A stretch of 64,000 bases of DNA from Opitutaceae bacterium UBA2377. Lineage in GTDB: Bacteria > Verrucomicrobiota > Verrucomicrobiia > Opitutales > Opitutaceae. Numbering within the stretch: the stretch's first letter is position 1; the number at the start of each line of letters is the position of its first letter. The notes beneath the pieces are model-generated. The model worked only from the letters and a program-made list of their open reading frames with translations. It did not search any database and had not been told where the DNA came from. Location of the stretch: contig DDSZ01000033.1 in assembly GCA_002344205.1 (NCBI GenBank), positions 11,134 to 75,133 on the forward strand, in the 5' to 3' direction. Positions 16,591 through 26,029 of this stretch are shown one piece after another. The position numbers and the translations under genes are program-made.

Positions 16591-19170
16591 TTAAAAACGG
16601 ACCATAGCGGACATCTGATAGCCGCGTGCCGGTCCCCAACCGCTCTGACCTTCCAAGTATAGTTTGTCGGTCAGATTGTTCACCTTTAGGCTAAATTCCC
16701 ACTCTCGCCTGGCGATCTTGGTGTTGTAGCCAAAGATCAAGTCAATCCGCGTGTAGGAAGGATTTCTCAGAAGTGGAGCTCCTGCGCCAAAAGGTAGCAC
16801 GGAGGGTTTTGAAACGAGCCCTCCGCCCATATTTAAACCCTTTAAACTGCCACTAGAAAAACCATATTTGGTCCAGAGAGAATAGCTCCATTCTGGAACA
16901 CCACCAATTTGAGTGCCAATAAAGATGGGGTTGTTATCGGTGACATAAAAGGCGTCGATCACGGCGCCGCTAGCAATCAACTGCCAATCTGGAGTGATAG
17001 CGTAGAAAAGATCCAAGTCTACGCCTTTTGATCGCTGGAGACCAGTGGCCTCCCAAAAGGCAGGATTTGTTCCTTGGATGATGCGGGCCAGATTCTTTTT
17101 GTCTATCTTGAACCAGCTTAATGTGGCGGACAACCGCTGATTTAAATCGAGCTTAAGGCCCACCTCAATGCCTTCACCGGTCTCCGGCGGAAGCGATGAT
17201 CCGTCAGGGTTGACAATTTCATTTGCAACTAAGGATTTGCTGAAAGAGGTGTATATAGTGAAGCCGCGTTGATTTTTCAGCGGGGTGATTGATACGCCCA
17301 ACAAGGGAGTTGTAGCCGAGGATTTTGAATCGGTGGGCGCAGGTGCCGCCAGCTTAAATGGATCATTGGTGCCGCGATCCATCGGATAAAATAATTGATT
17401 TATCTGGATATTGTCCTTTCGGATTCCGGCAATGACCCGCAGGCGCTTGTCCAGGAACTGACCGTGGATCAGGAGATAAGGTGCATTATAGGCCTGCTCA
17501 CGCAGATAATAAAACTGCTGCTCCCAGTTGGTTCCATTGGTGTCGCGAATATCCTGTAATATGGTTGCAGGTGTGTTAGCGAATCGAACTTGGTCGTAAC
17601 CAGCGAGTGTGAGGAAGTTAACTTTTTGCCAGTTGGAGGGATTGATAAGTCTGTGGTAACTAAATTCGAGGTCGAACTTGTAATATTCCATCCCACCGAT
17701 TATATCCAACTCCATCCAGTCCCGCTTCAGGTTGTAGTTTAGCGTAGCAGTAATGTTGTTTTGAATGCGGTTCGGCCAACGGAGTTCTGGAGTCAATGTC
17801 ATTTCGTTGAAGCTCGGAGAATCGACAGGCCGGGCCGCCCAGCCCTCATAGCCGCCGCCAGAGTTCACCTCAATAAGCTTGTTTTGCATCCAGTTGTAAT
17901 TCACGAATGCTCTCAAATTATCGGTGAAGGCATGGTATACATCCACATCATAGCGGGTAACAAAAGTATCATGTTTAGTGAACGGACTTATTCCTGGACC
18001 TACGCCTTCATCTCTTTGGAACTTGGTCAGTAGCCAGCCCTGATTAAACTCGAAGTCACCATCATATACGCCCGATGGCCCGAACTTTGATAAAGATATT
18101 GTGGTGTTGTTTGGTCGAATACTGGTGCGCTTACTACTCACGTATTCAGCACCAAAAAGCATATAGGTTTTTGGGCTAAGTTGCCAGCGCACGGATCCTG
18201 CGATGATCCCACGCTCTGAAAGATTATAGGGCCCCGGACCGTCGGTGTTCTCATGGGCACCAACAAACCTATAACTGAAGTTCTCGTGGTTAAACACCGG
18301 TCCGCCGGAATCAATCTCAGTGCGCAGGCGCTTATTTGATCCGACCAGCATCCGAACGTTGTTTAAACGATAGGAAGTTGGCTTTTTTGTAATGTAATTC
18401 ACCAGGCCGCCCGGGCTGGAACTGCCGTAGAGTAGGGAGGACGGCCCTTTAACCACCTCGATACGCTCCATCGTTGCAGTATCCGTGATGGACTCGTCGG
18501 ACCCATAATTGCCCAAGCCATTGCGTTTGGGGGCGGCATTTTCTAATCCGCGCACTGCGACCCGCCCAGAGTATGGGGAAGTGGCTGAGACTGAGGCAGA
18601 CAGATAGAGCGCCTCGTTGAACTCGGTGACCTTCATGTCGTCGATCAGGTCGCGCGTGATGACGGAAATGTTTTTCGAGAGATCCACGATCGGGGTGTTG
18701 AGCCGAGTGGCACTGGTGGTGTTGGTGGCCTGGTAGCCGCGCGCACGATCCTCGGCAATTTCGAACGCCGACAGCACCACCACCTGGTCGTTGGTCGACG
18801 AGGTGCGGCGACCGGGTTCCGGGGCGGCTCCGTTCTCCCGCCGGATGGTGATGGCGCCGCTGCGCTCATCCCGGACCGCCCGCAGCTCGGTGCCCTGCAG
18901 CATGGCCTCCAGCGCCTCCGCGGCGGAAAAGCTGCCGTTCACGGGATTTGTGCGCACCCCGCGCACCCGGTCGACCAGATATACGACTTCCTCGCCCGAC
19001 TGGCGGACGAACTGGGGCAGCGTTTCCGCTGCATCGCCGGCCGCGAGATCGTAGTTTTTTCGGGGCCCATCGTCCGCCCGGAGCAAGGCCGGCGCGGCCA
19101 ATATGACCAACAGACTCAGACAACGGAACCAAACGGCCAGTGCGGCCTGCAGACATGGAGGTTTCATCAT
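16591..19170 (-). CDS. TonB-dependent siderophore-type receptor with STN domain (module A)
   Basis: About 859 residues from MMKPPC at 19170. A signal peptide (ending ALLRA) precedes an STN secretin/TonB domain, a plug with MERIEVVKGPSSLLYGSSSP and GGLVNYITKKP, and a 22-strand-type barrel ending in Phe (SAMVRF), as needed for outer-membrane assembly. The plug pattern fits siderophore receptors. The STN domain should contact the FecR protein encoded just upstream, which would signal to the ECF sigma factor. The barrel and plug (about 16,600-18,600) are clearly lower in GC (near 50%) than the STN end and all neighbours, so this gene is a mosaic. The ligand is unknown. Confidence 0.92.
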   Translation of the reverse strand: MMKPPCLQAALAVWFRCLSLLVILAAPALLRADDGPRKNYDLAAGDAAETLPQFVRQSGEEVVYLVDRVRGVRTNPVNGSFSAAEALEAMLQGTELRAVRDERSGAITIRRENGAAPEPGRRTSSTNDQVVVLSAFEIAEDRARGYQATNTTSATRLNTPIVDLSKNISVITRDLIDDMKVTEFNEALYLSASVSATSPYSGRVAVRGLENAAPKRNGLGNYGSDESITDTATMERIEVVKGPSSLLYGSSSPGGLVNYITKKPTSYRLNNVRMLVGSNKRLRTEIDSGGPVFNHENFSYRFVGAHENTDGPGPYNLSERGIIAGSVRWQLSPKTYMLFGAEYVSSKRTSIRPNNTTISLSKFGPSGVYDGDFEFNQGWLLTKFQRDEGVGPGISPFTKHDTFVTRYDVDVYHAFTDNLRAFVNYNWMQNKLIEVNSGGGYEGWAARPVDSPSFNEMTLTPELRWPNRIQNNITATLNYNLKRDWMELDIIGGMEYYKFDLEFSYHRLINPSNWQKVNFLTLAGYDQVRFANTPATILQDIRDTNGTNWEQQFYYLREQAYNAPYLLIHGQFLDKRLRVIAGIRKDNIQINQLFYPMDRGTNDPFKLAAPAPTDSKSSATTPLLGVSITPLKNQRGFTIYTSFSKSLVANEIVNPDGSSLPPETGEGIEVGLKLDLNQRLSATLSWFKIDKKNLARIIQGTNPAFWEATGLQRSKGVDLDLFYAITPDWQLIASGAVIDAFYVTDNNPIFIGTQIGGVPEWSYSLWTKYGFSSGSLKGLNMGGGLVSKPSVLPFGAGAPLLRNPSYTRIDLIFGYNTKIARREWEFSLKVNNLTDKLYLEGQSGWGPARGYQMSAMVRF

Positions 19171-19276
19171 GGGGATAAGCGCCGGCCAAGGGGGTTGGGG
19201 TATGGCCGCGCCAACAGTGAGACGGTTGCGGGCGCGCTTCGGGCTATGTGCCCGCAAAATAAATCGCCGCCGCGCA

Positions 19277-20305
19277 TCAGCGGGCCGGATGCAGCACGAT
19301 CAACTGGGCATGGGGGCGCTCAATCACAATGCTCCCGTCGCTGACCAGCAGCCGCACAAAGGCCTCGACGTTTTCCGGGCGAAAACTGCCGCCGATCGGC
19401 AGGGTGGCCAGCACGGGATCGGCCAGTTGCAGCTGGACCTGGTTGTGGCGGTTGAACTGCTCGATTACCTCGGCCAGCGGCGTATCCGTGAAGACCAGTC
19501 GCAGCCGTTGCCAGGCCAAGGCTTCACGCATGACTTCTGACGCCACCGGCCCCACCTCCGGCACCGGCTTGGTATCCGCCGGTTTTTCCGACCAGACCAA
19601 CCGTTCGCCGGCCAGCAGCGGGGGTGCCACCGGCTGGGACTCCTGCCGCACCTCGACCTTGCCTTCGGTCACCAACACTTCGATTTCGGTTTGCGTGAGG
19701 CGAACATTGAAGGCGGTGCCCAGCGCCCGAACCTTCAGTCCCCGGGCTTCCACCACGAAAGGTTTGTGCGGGTTGGCCGCCACGCTGAAGTGGGCCTCGC
19801 CTCGGATCATCTGCACCGTGCGCTCGGCCGCGCCGTAGTCCACGTGCAGCTCGGTGTTCGCGTTGAGCTCAACCACCGAGCCGTCGGGCAGCACCCCGCG
19901 CTGATAGCCGCCGGTCGTCGTCACATAATGAATCGACCGGGCCGGCGTTGCGCCGGGCTCGGGACGCACCCACCAGACCGCGCCGAGCGCGATCAGCGCC
20001 GCGGCGGCCAGCGCGCCCCAGGCCGGCCGGAACACATAGCGGCGCGGCGCGGCGCCTGCGAGCAGGTCGCGGTCCGGATGCATGCGGGCGGCTGGGCGGA
20101 AATCGCGCAACTGCTGCAGGGTGTGCCAGGTGGTTTCAAGCCGGGCCACGGCCGCCTCGTGGCGCGGATCCTTGCGCCGCCAAAGCTCAAATTCGGCGGC
20201 GGCCGCGGCATCAAGCCCGTCATCCCGCTGCGCCAGCCACGCTGCGGCGGTGGCCTCGATGGTTTCATGTTCGCTGGCGCGACGGGAGGTGGGCTCGGGC
20301 TTCAC
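19277..20305 (-). CDS. FecR-type anti-sigma factor/sensor (module A)
   Basis: 342 residues if started at GTG 20305, 17 bases after the sigma-factor stop; no ATG is near the conserved N-terminus TIEATAAAWLAQRDDGL. One membrane helix is present (about 98-117, ALAAAALIALGAVWW), then the periplasmic FecR domain with GVLPDGSVVELNANTEL, GEAHFSVA, and ALGTAFNVRL. The C-terminal DUF4974/STN-like part (FTDTPLAEVIEQFNRHNQVQ) would touch the receptor. It relays receptor occupancy to the ECF sigma factor encoded before it. The long open frame continuing upstream of 20305 overlaps the sigma gene in another frame and is not coding. Confidence 0.88.
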   Translation of the reverse strand: MKPEPTSRRASEHETIEATAAAWLAQRDDGLDAAAAAEFELWRRKDPRHEAAVARLETTWHTLQQLRDFRPAARMHPDRDLLAGAAPRRYVFRPAWGALAAAALIALGAVWWVRPEPGATPARSIHYVTTTGGYQRGVLPDGSVVELNANTELHVDYGAAERTVQMIRGEAHFSVAANPHKPFVVEARGLKVRALGTAFNVRLTQTEIEVLVTEGKVEVRQESQPVAPPLLAGERLVWSEKPADTKPVPEVGPVASEVMREALAWQRLRLVFTDTPLAEVIEQFNRHNQVQLQLADPVLATLPIGGSFRPENVEAFVRLLVSDGSIVIERPHAQLIVLHPAR

Positions 20306-20322
20306 GGAGATAAAGGGATGGT

Positions 20323-20904
20323 TCAGGGAGAAACGGTGGCGGACTCGGTCAGCGGCTCTTTCGGCGAGGCTGGCGGCCGGGCGGTCGGCACCCCCCGTTC
20401 GGAGAAATATTCGGCACAGCGGCGCATGCCTTTGGCAATCTGCGCCTTGACCGTGTGCTCGGAAACGCCGAGCTCGACGGCGATCTGCTTGTGGGAAAGG
20501 CCGTAGAGCAGGCGCAAGGTGAGCACCTGGCGGCAGCGGTCGGGCAGGGCCCGGACGGCGGCGGCGAGCATGCCCAGCTCTTCCTGATGGTTGATCGATT
20601 CGATGGCATCGGGCCTGTCTTCCAAGACGGGCAGATCCGTGATGTCGGCTACGGACTCTATCGTGACAATCTTGCGCCGGCGGAAAAAATCCAGGGCCAG
20701 GTTCCGCGCGGTGGTAAACAGAAATGCCTTGGCGTAGTTTATCCGGCCGGCCTGCCGCGCGTGGATCAGCCGCGCGTAGGACTCCTGCACCAGGTCGTCG
20801 ATGTCGGGCAACGAGGGAAACAGGCCGCGCAGGTAGGAGCGGAGGGAGGCTTCGTGGGGCTGTATTTCCTCGGCAAACCAGCGTGTGGGGTCGGACTCTG
20901 GCAT
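20323..20904 (-). CDS. ECF sigma factor, FecI-like (module A)
   Basis: 193 residues from MPESDPTRWFAEEIQPHE, chosen because the second sigma factor in this window (39,480) starts with the closely similar MPPPDSELARWFAEEVQPHE. Region 2 shows DIDDLVQESYARLI and KAFLFTTARNLALDFFR; region 4 shows LPDRCRQVLTLRLLYGLSHK and LGVSEHTVKAQIAKG. Such factors direct RNA polymerase to the promoter of the linked TonB receptor when FecR is triggered. The order sigma, fecR, receptor on one strand is the usual one. Confidence 0.92.
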   Translation of the reverse strand: MPESDPTRWFAEEIQPHEASLRSYLRGLFPSLPDIDDLVQESYARLIHARQAGRINYAKAFLFTTARNLALDFFRRRKIVTIESVADITDLPVLEDRPDAIESINHQEELGMLAAAVRALPDRCRQVLTLRLLYGLSHKQIAVELGVSEHTVKAQIAKGMRRCAEYFSERGVPTARPPASPKEPLTESATVSP

Positions 20905-21044
20905 AAACAGGGCCGGCGGGGGCACCGGACGTGCGTCCATGCATCGGCCGGGCCGGCCGGTGCTGTCGAGCCAAATGGGCCGCCGCGGCCCGCCGGGGAG
21001 CCTTTATTTTCAGGACGATAGCCCGAGCGGCGCTTTCGTCCGTC

Positions 21045-22016
21045 TTAACCGCTTCCGGGCAAATCCCCCAAGGGCAGTTGAGCGCGCAGCCATCGGTTCA
21101 AGGCGTCGTCGTCCAGGCCCGGCGGCCGGTCCAGCAGCCGCCAGCGGACGGTGTTTTGCATCGTTTCCCCCGGTCCGGGGTTGGCCACGCCACCGAGGGT
21201 TTCCAGCTCGACGTAAGCGCCGTCGGAGAACAGCTGCAGGGAGACATTCTCCGGGTAGTCACCCTCCGGATACGGATCGACCTGCTGAACCAGGATGAAT
21301 TTTTCATACACGGCGGCCAGCCACGCGCCACGGGTTCCGATCATGTAGTTGCCCTCCGGGGAGGGCAGGCCGCGCACGCACCCCAGCTCAGGCTCGTCAC
21401 GCACATGGGGCGCGGGATCCCACAGGCCCGGCCGCAGGTTCACGAAGCCGGGTTCGCCGGGATTCGGCCGGCGATCCAGCCACACCCAAAGCGGCGGCTG
21501 GATCTGGCTCACCGTCCAGAGCTGCAGGCGCTGGGGGTTGTTGTCGTGCCGGATGAAACGGTTGTGGATGACCACGCCGGCCGCTCCGTCCTCCAGGATG
21601 ATTTCGCGCTCCGCCCGGCTGCCGGTCCAGCGGCTCACCCCGCTGCGCATCACGACTCGGGCCGGCTCGTGGATCTTAACTTCCCAAGGTTCATCCAACA
21701 CCTCGTCGGGCGGAAAATACCGGCCCTTCACCTTCAGCCAGTCCACAAACGGCCCCCACCAGAGCTTGTCACCGCCATAATTGATCCACTCAGAGTGGCG
21801 GGCGGAAGACAGGGGGTGAGGATTCACCCACAGTAAATTTTCCTGGCTGCGACGGCCAAAGCCGAGGATCAAGCCGTGCGCCGGCTGAATGCCGATTTCG
21901 ACCTCGGCATTGGTCAGCGTGATCCCGGCCGACGGGCCGGCCGGGGCGGAAGCCCAGGCCACCGCGGCGAGCGCCAAACAATGGATAAAGACAATCCGCC
22001 GGCGGGAGAAATGCAT
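21045..22016 (-). CDS. DUF4380-family secreted protein (mutarotase-like fold)
   Basis: About 323 residues from MHFSRRRIVF. A signal peptide covers about residues 1-27 (LALAAVAWASA). The body begins GITLTNAEVEIGIQPAHGLI, then ENLLWVNPHP and WINYGGDKLWWGP, the pattern of DUF4380 proteins, which have a galactose-mutarotase-like beta-sandwich. The product is exported and may bind or change a carbohydrate; no reaction is known to me. It lies between the sigma factor and the Nramp-like transporter, all on the minus strand, with gaps of 30-140 bases. Confidence 0.7.
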   Translation of the reverse strand: MHFSRRRIVFIHCLALAAVAWASAPAGPSAGITLTNAEVEIGIQPAHGLILGFGRRSQENLLWVNPHPLSSARHSEWINYGGDKLWWGPFVDWLKVKGRYFPPDEVLDEPWEVKIHEPARVVMRSGVSRWTGSRAEREIILEDGAAGVVIHNRFIRHDNNPQRLQLWTVSQIQPPLWVWLDRRPNPGEPGFVNLRPGLWDPAPHVRDEPELGCVRGLPSPEGNYMIGTRGAWLAAVYEKFILVQQVDPYPEGDYPENVSLQLFSDGAYVELETLGGVANPGPGETMQNTVRWRLLDRPPGLDDDALNRWLRAQLPLGDLPGSG

Positions 22017-22063
22017 CCTGGGTCCTGGCACATGGGTTCAGACGGCCGACCCGCGTCTTTGGG

Positions 22064-23296
22064 CTACAGCCGCGCGAGCGATTCCGCCGCCTCGACGACG
22101 AAGAGCACGGCAAAGAGCACCAGCGAGAGGATGAGAAGGCTGTTCATCACCGGGCCGTTTTTCAATGCACCGACCCAGTCGCGGCGGTTGTTCATCACGA
22201 GCAGCACCGTGGCGAGGAAGGGCATGAAGAAGGAGCCGGCGATGGCATACATGACCACGATGGCCAGCGGGCTTTGGTAGGTGAGCAGCAGCAGTGGCGG
22301 CAGCGCGAGGTAGGCGAGGAACCACCGGTAGGCCGGCGTGCGTGTGATTGGGCCGGAGGGCGCCGGTTGGCGACGGATTTGTCGGAAGCTGTCGGCAAAC
22401 AGGTAGGGCACGCCCTGCCACACGCCGAGCAGCGAGGTGAACACCGCGCACCAGAAGCCCACGAGGAAGCACAGCTTGCCAAAGGGCCCGAGGATCTCGC
22501 CCAGCCGCGCGCCGAGGGCGAGGATGAGGGCGTTGCCCGAGGCGTCGGCGGGATCGGCGCCGGCGGCGATGATGATCATCGCGAGGCCGAAGATGCCGCT
22601 GAGCCCGTAGGCCACGCCGAGGTCGAGCAACGAGCGGCGGTGATCGGCCGCGCCGCTCCAGCCGCGTTCGCGGATCCAGTAGCCGTAGCAGAGCAGCGTC
22701 ACGCTGCCGCCCACACCGCCCATCACGCCGAGCAAAAACTTGGCCGAGCCCTCCGGCACCGTCGGCACGAACAGGCCGGCCGCGAAGCCGCTCCAGTCGT
22801 CGAGCAGCGGCACGGCGCAGCCGATCACGAGCACGAACATCGCGCCCATCAACCAGGCCATGATGCGTTCAAAAAGCCGGTAGCGCCCCAGCCACACGAG
22901 GGCAAAGCCCGCGAGGGCATGGACCGCGGCCCAGGCCGGCACGGGCAACACCGGCCACAGCGAGCGCGCCGCCACGCCGCAGGCCGAGGCGAGGGCGGCC
23001 GCGACCAGAAAGCTCCACAGCACGAGAAATCCCAGGAAATACCAGCCCACGAAGCGCGGCAGCCGGTGCGTCCAGCCTTCGATCAACGTCGTGCCGGTGG
23101 CGAGCTGCCAGCGGGAGATGCCGTCGTTGAGGACCCATTTGAACAGGGCGCCCAGCACCACGACCCAAAGCACCCCCAGCCCGAAGCGGTGGCCGGCCAC
23201 GCTCGCGGCGATGAGGTCGCCGGCGCCGACACCGGTGGCCGCGACCAGAAAGCCGGGGCCGAGGGAATTGCGCCACGTGCGCGGGGTGGGGTGCAT
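22064..23296 (-). CDS. Nramp-family-like transporter, non-canonical
   Basis: 410 residues with about 11 hydrophobic helices. The N-terminal helix GPGFLVAATGVGAGDLIAAS aligns with Nramp helix 1, and helix 6 corresponds to GVGGSVTLLCYGYWIRERGW. Canonical Nramp metal ligands (DPGN in helix 1 and MPH in helix 6) are replaced by GAGD and a Gly/Ser-Val-Thr stretch, so Mn/Fe transport by the usual site is doubtful. It may move another ion or small solute across the inner membrane. The start is the ATG at 23296; the open frame continues upstream but without conserved sequence. Confidence 0.75.
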   Translation of the reverse strand: MHPTPRTWRNSLGPGFLVAATGVGAGDLIAASVAGHRFGLGVLWVVVLGALFKWVLNDGISRWQLATGTTLIEGWTHRLPRFVGWYFLGFLVLWSFLVAAALASACGVAARSLWPVLPVPAWAAVHALAGFALVWLGRYRLFERIMAWLMGAMFVLVIGCAVPLLDDWSGFAAGLFVPTVPEGSAKFLLGVMGGVGGSVTLLCYGYWIRERGWSGAADHRRSLLDLGVAYGLSGIFGLAMIIIAAGADPADASGNALILALGARLGEILGPFGKLCFLVGFWCAVFTSLLGVWQGVPYLFADSFRQIRRQPAPSGPITRTPAYRWFLAYLALPPLLLLTYQSPLAIVVMYAIAGSFFMPFLATVLLVMNNRRDWVGALKNGPVMNSLLILSLVLFAVLFVVEAAESLARL

Positions 23297-23364
23297 CGCA
23301 CCCGTTTTCTGGCGGTCGCCGCGCCGCGCGTCGAGCCCTCCCGGCCGCGGCCGCGATTTTTGCC

Positions 23365-25320
23365 TCAGCGCGAGCTGAACAACTTGCCGCCGCGCCGGTG
23401 GGCGGCGAGTGCCTCGATGCGCAGGCCGATGCGGTAATCGCGAGCGAAGAAGGCGAGGAAGTCCGCCCGCGACATCACCAGGCAACGGCTGTCCTCGACC
23501 GCGAACACATCGGCCGTGGTGGTGCCGTGTTCGAGCAGGCTGATTTCGCCGAAGTAATCGCCGGGGTGCAGCCGCTGCAGGACCTTTTTGCCCTGCCGGA
23601 CCTCGAAGGCGCCGTCAAAGATGAGATAGAACCACAGGTTGCTCTCGCCGGCGCGCAGCACCTGCGTGCCGGCGGCGATTTGCTGGCTGCGGCAGCGCCG
23701 CGCGTGCTCCATCAGGTCGTCAAAAGGCCAGCCGCCGAGAATGGTGAGCCGGCCGAGAAACGCCGCGTTTTGCAGGAGCTCGCGCACGGCTTCGCCGCCC
23801 ATCTTGCCGACGACGAGCTGGTCGAAGTCCGCCTTGCCCAGCCGCAGCAGCCGGCCGACGCTGGCGGCGCGGATGGTGGTGGTGCGGTTGGCATGGTCGA
23901 GCAGCGCGATCTCGCCGAAACCGTCCCCGGGGTGCAGCCAGCCGATGGTCTTTTTGCGGCGCGAGGGGGGCGGCAGGTTTTTCAGCACTTCAAAAGACCC
24001 TTCCATCACCACGTAGAAAGCGTCGCCCGGATCATCCTCGTGGAAAACGATGTCCTTGCGCCGGACCTGCACCGGGCTCATCGCGGCGGCGAGGGCGCGC
24101 AGGTCGTCGTCCGTGAGGTTGCGAAACAGCGGCACGCTGCGGAGGGCGGCAGGATTGTCGCCGGTGTTCAGGGCCTCGGTGTTGATGTGCGTCTGGCTGA
24201 TGCGCAGCGGCCGCATCAGCGCCCGGCGCATACGCCAGTGCCGGATGAGCGCCCAAAACAGAAAAAGCAGGCCGGCCGCCGGGATGGCGGCGACCACATA
24301 CAGCGAGGTTTCCAAATGGTCATGGAAGCGGCCGCCCGGGCCGAAGCCTCGCCACACGGCCAGATAAACGCCGGGCCGGCACCATAGCAGCACGAGCCCG
24401 ACCAAGCCGGTCCACGCGGCGGCCCAGACCAGCTTGGCCAGCCCGAGCCGGGAGAGCTGCTCGGACCACCAGCTCTGGCCGCGCATCCAGAAATCCTGCC
24501 GGCGCGGCTCGAACAAAAATCCGGAGCGGACGGTGAACACCTTGGCTTCCAGCAGGCCGGAGAGGAATTGCCGGGCCGCGCTGGGCCCGGTGGGCGCAAG
24601 CACGTAGAGCAGGCCGGCGAGCAGCGGCGCCAGCCAGTGGGGCTCGAACCAGGCGGCGGCCGCGACGCCCGCCAAAACCGGGGTGAGGCGCACGAGGGCG
24701 ACCGTGCGTTCGCAGGCTGCACCCGCCAGCGCGGCCTCGGCGGAGTCGAAGCGAAAATGCGGAAAGATGCGCAACCAATGCAGCCGCGGCCGGCGAACCT
24801 GCCCGCCGCTGCCGGCGGTCACGCAGGCGGCCAGCGCCTCGCCTAGGCTCAGCAGGCCGCAGGCGGAGAGCCAACCCCACAGCAGCCCGAGATTCCACGC
24901 CGGGGCGATCCATGGCCGGGGCGCAACGACCAGGGTGCCGATGGCCAGCAGCAGCAACGGCCGGACCAGGACCAGCGCAACGCCGGGCTTGAGCTTGGGC
25001 CACCAACGCCGCGCGAGCGAAGGCGGCGGTGTGGCGTCCGCCCCGAGGAGCACGCCGGCGGCGTGGGCTTGCAGCACGAGTTCATAAAACTCCTGCAAAG
25101 GCGGACACCGGTGGTCGCCCAGCAAACGCACGAGCACTTCGGGCACGGTCGCCGGCTCCGCAAAACCCTGTTGCAGGATGGTCGCTTGCGCCGGCGTGAG
25201 CACCAGTTGCTGGGTCTGCCCGTCGGCCCGCATGATGACGGTTCCCTGCCGGTAAACCCCGCGCTGCATGGCAGGATCAATCCGGAGGCGGGCCGAACTC
25301 AGCAAATCCGTCTGGGGCAT
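23365..25320 (-). CDS. membrane protein with degenerate M50 peptidase region and two cNMP-binding domains
   Basis: About 651 residues from MPQTDLLSS. Residues ~30-100 resemble a PqqD-like peptide-binding domain. A membrane part follows, in which SLGEALAACVTAGSGGQV and IFPHFRFDSAEAA match the layout of M50 zinc proteases (HExxH, then GG.V, then P.f..D), but the zinc motif HELGH is replaced by SLGEA, so the protease should be inactive. Two C-terminal cyclic-nucleotide-binding domains carry PGDGFGEIALLDHANRTTTI and PGDYFGEISLLEHGTTTADV. It is likely an inner-membrane sensor of cAMP or cGMP. A cyclase is encoded about 2 kb away on the same strand. Confidence 0.75.
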   Translation of the reverse strand: MPQTDLLSSARLRIDPAMQRGVYRQGTVIMRADGQTQQLVLTPAQATILQQGFAEPATVPEVLVRLLGDHRCPPLQEFYELVLQAHAAGVLLGADATPPPSLARRWWPKLKPGVALVLVRPLLLLAIGTLVVAPRPWIAPAWNLGLLWGWLSACGLLSLGEALAACVTAGSGGQVRRPRLHWLRIFPHFRFDSAEAALAGAACERTVALVRLTPVLAGVAAAAWFEPHWLAPLLAGLLYVLAPTGPSAARQFLSGLLEAKVFTVRSGFLFEPRRQDFWMRGQSWWSEQLSRLGLAKLVWAAAWTGLVGLVLLWCRPGVYLAVWRGFGPGGRFHDHLETSLYVVAAIPAAGLLFLFWALIRHWRMRRALMRPLRISQTHINTEALNTGDNPAALRSVPLFRNLTDDDLRALAAAMSPVQVRRKDIVFHEDDPGDAFYVVMEGSFEVLKNLPPPSRRKKTIGWLHPGDGFGEIALLDHANRTTTIRAASVGRLLRLGKADFDQLVVGKMGGEAVRELLQNAAFLGRLTILGGWPFDDLMEHARRCRSQQIAAGTQVLRAGESNLWFYLIFDGAFEVRQGKKVLQRLHPGDYFGEISLLEHGTTTADVFAVEDSRCLVMSRADFLAFFARDYRIGLRIEALAAHRRGGKLFSSR

Positions 25321-25410
25321 GGTCCAGATGTGAACAAAGGCCGGGAGCCACACAATCCCGAAGCCGGGCTGCCGGGGTGGTTCACAACCGATTGACTTGC
25401 GGCGGCCGGG

Positions 25411-25989
25411 TCAGCGACCGGCCTCGGCCACCAGCGCGGCGATGGCGGGCGGGAGTTCGAGGGTGCGGGCGTGGTGTTGCGCCGCGGGGCTCAGCTTGCG
25501 CCAGGTCTTGCGCAGGATATCCACGAACTTTTCCCGCGGGTAGTTCGTATGCTGTGCGGCGAAGGCACCGATCTCGTTTTCCAAAAACACTAGCACGGCG
25601 GCGTCTTCCAGCGCCTGCGAGCCCGGATCGCTTTTCAAATCCGTCTTGCTGACCCAGCGGGCGATGGCATCGGCCTCCGGCTCCGGCACGCCGGCCTGAA
25701 TCACCAGCTCCCGGGCGCGCGTCGCCTGTTTTTGGTAGAGAAATTTGCGCCATTGCAGGTAGCCGGCCTTGCCCTCGGGGTAGGTGTTGCGCGGCGTGAG
25801 AAACCGCTCGAGGTGCTGGCAACGCGCGGCGAGCAGCAGGTGGGGCGGGGCATCCGGTGTCAGCCGGGCCACCCAGGCCTCAACCCGGTCGGCATATACC
25901 AGCTCCGCCGGCCGGCCGTCGGGTGTGCGCGCCGGGTCGGCGGCGTGCGCGGCGTCGATCAGTTCGTGGGCACGGGTATGGGCATTCAT
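25411..25989 (-). CDS. DUF4202-family protein
   Basis: 192 residues from MNAHTRAHELIDAAHAADP; the open frame extends upstream but has no coding character there. Segments HLLLAARCQHLERFLTPR, GKAGYLQWRKFLYQKQA and KSDPGSQALEDAAVLVFLE are the signature of DUF4202. A His/Glu-rich helical bundle of this type suggests an HD-like metal site, but no function is established to my knowledge. Cytoplasmic, no membrane helix. It lies 40 bases downstream of the M48 protease gene. Confidence 0.75.
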   Translation of the reverse strand: MNAHTRAHELIDAAHAADPARTPDGRPAELVYADRVEAWVARLTPDAPPHLLLAARCQHLERFLTPRNTYPEGKAGYLQWRKFLYQKQATRARELVIQAGVPEPEADAIARWVSKTDLKSDPGSQALEDAAVLVFLENEIGAFAAQHTNYPREKFVDILRKTWRKLSPAAQHHARTLELPPAIAALVAEAGR

Positions 25990-26029
25990 GCAATCGCCGA
26001 AATTCCTCGCGTCACACCTGCGCGTTGGC

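Noticed and set aside
20306..20974. Upstream extension of the FecR frame in module A
   Set aside because: It overlaps the sigma-factor gene in another frame and has no FecR features; GTG 20305 fits the gap to the sigma stop.
23365..25320. Active M50 zinc protease
   Set aside because: The HExxH position reads SLGEA, so zinc cannot be bound in the usual way.
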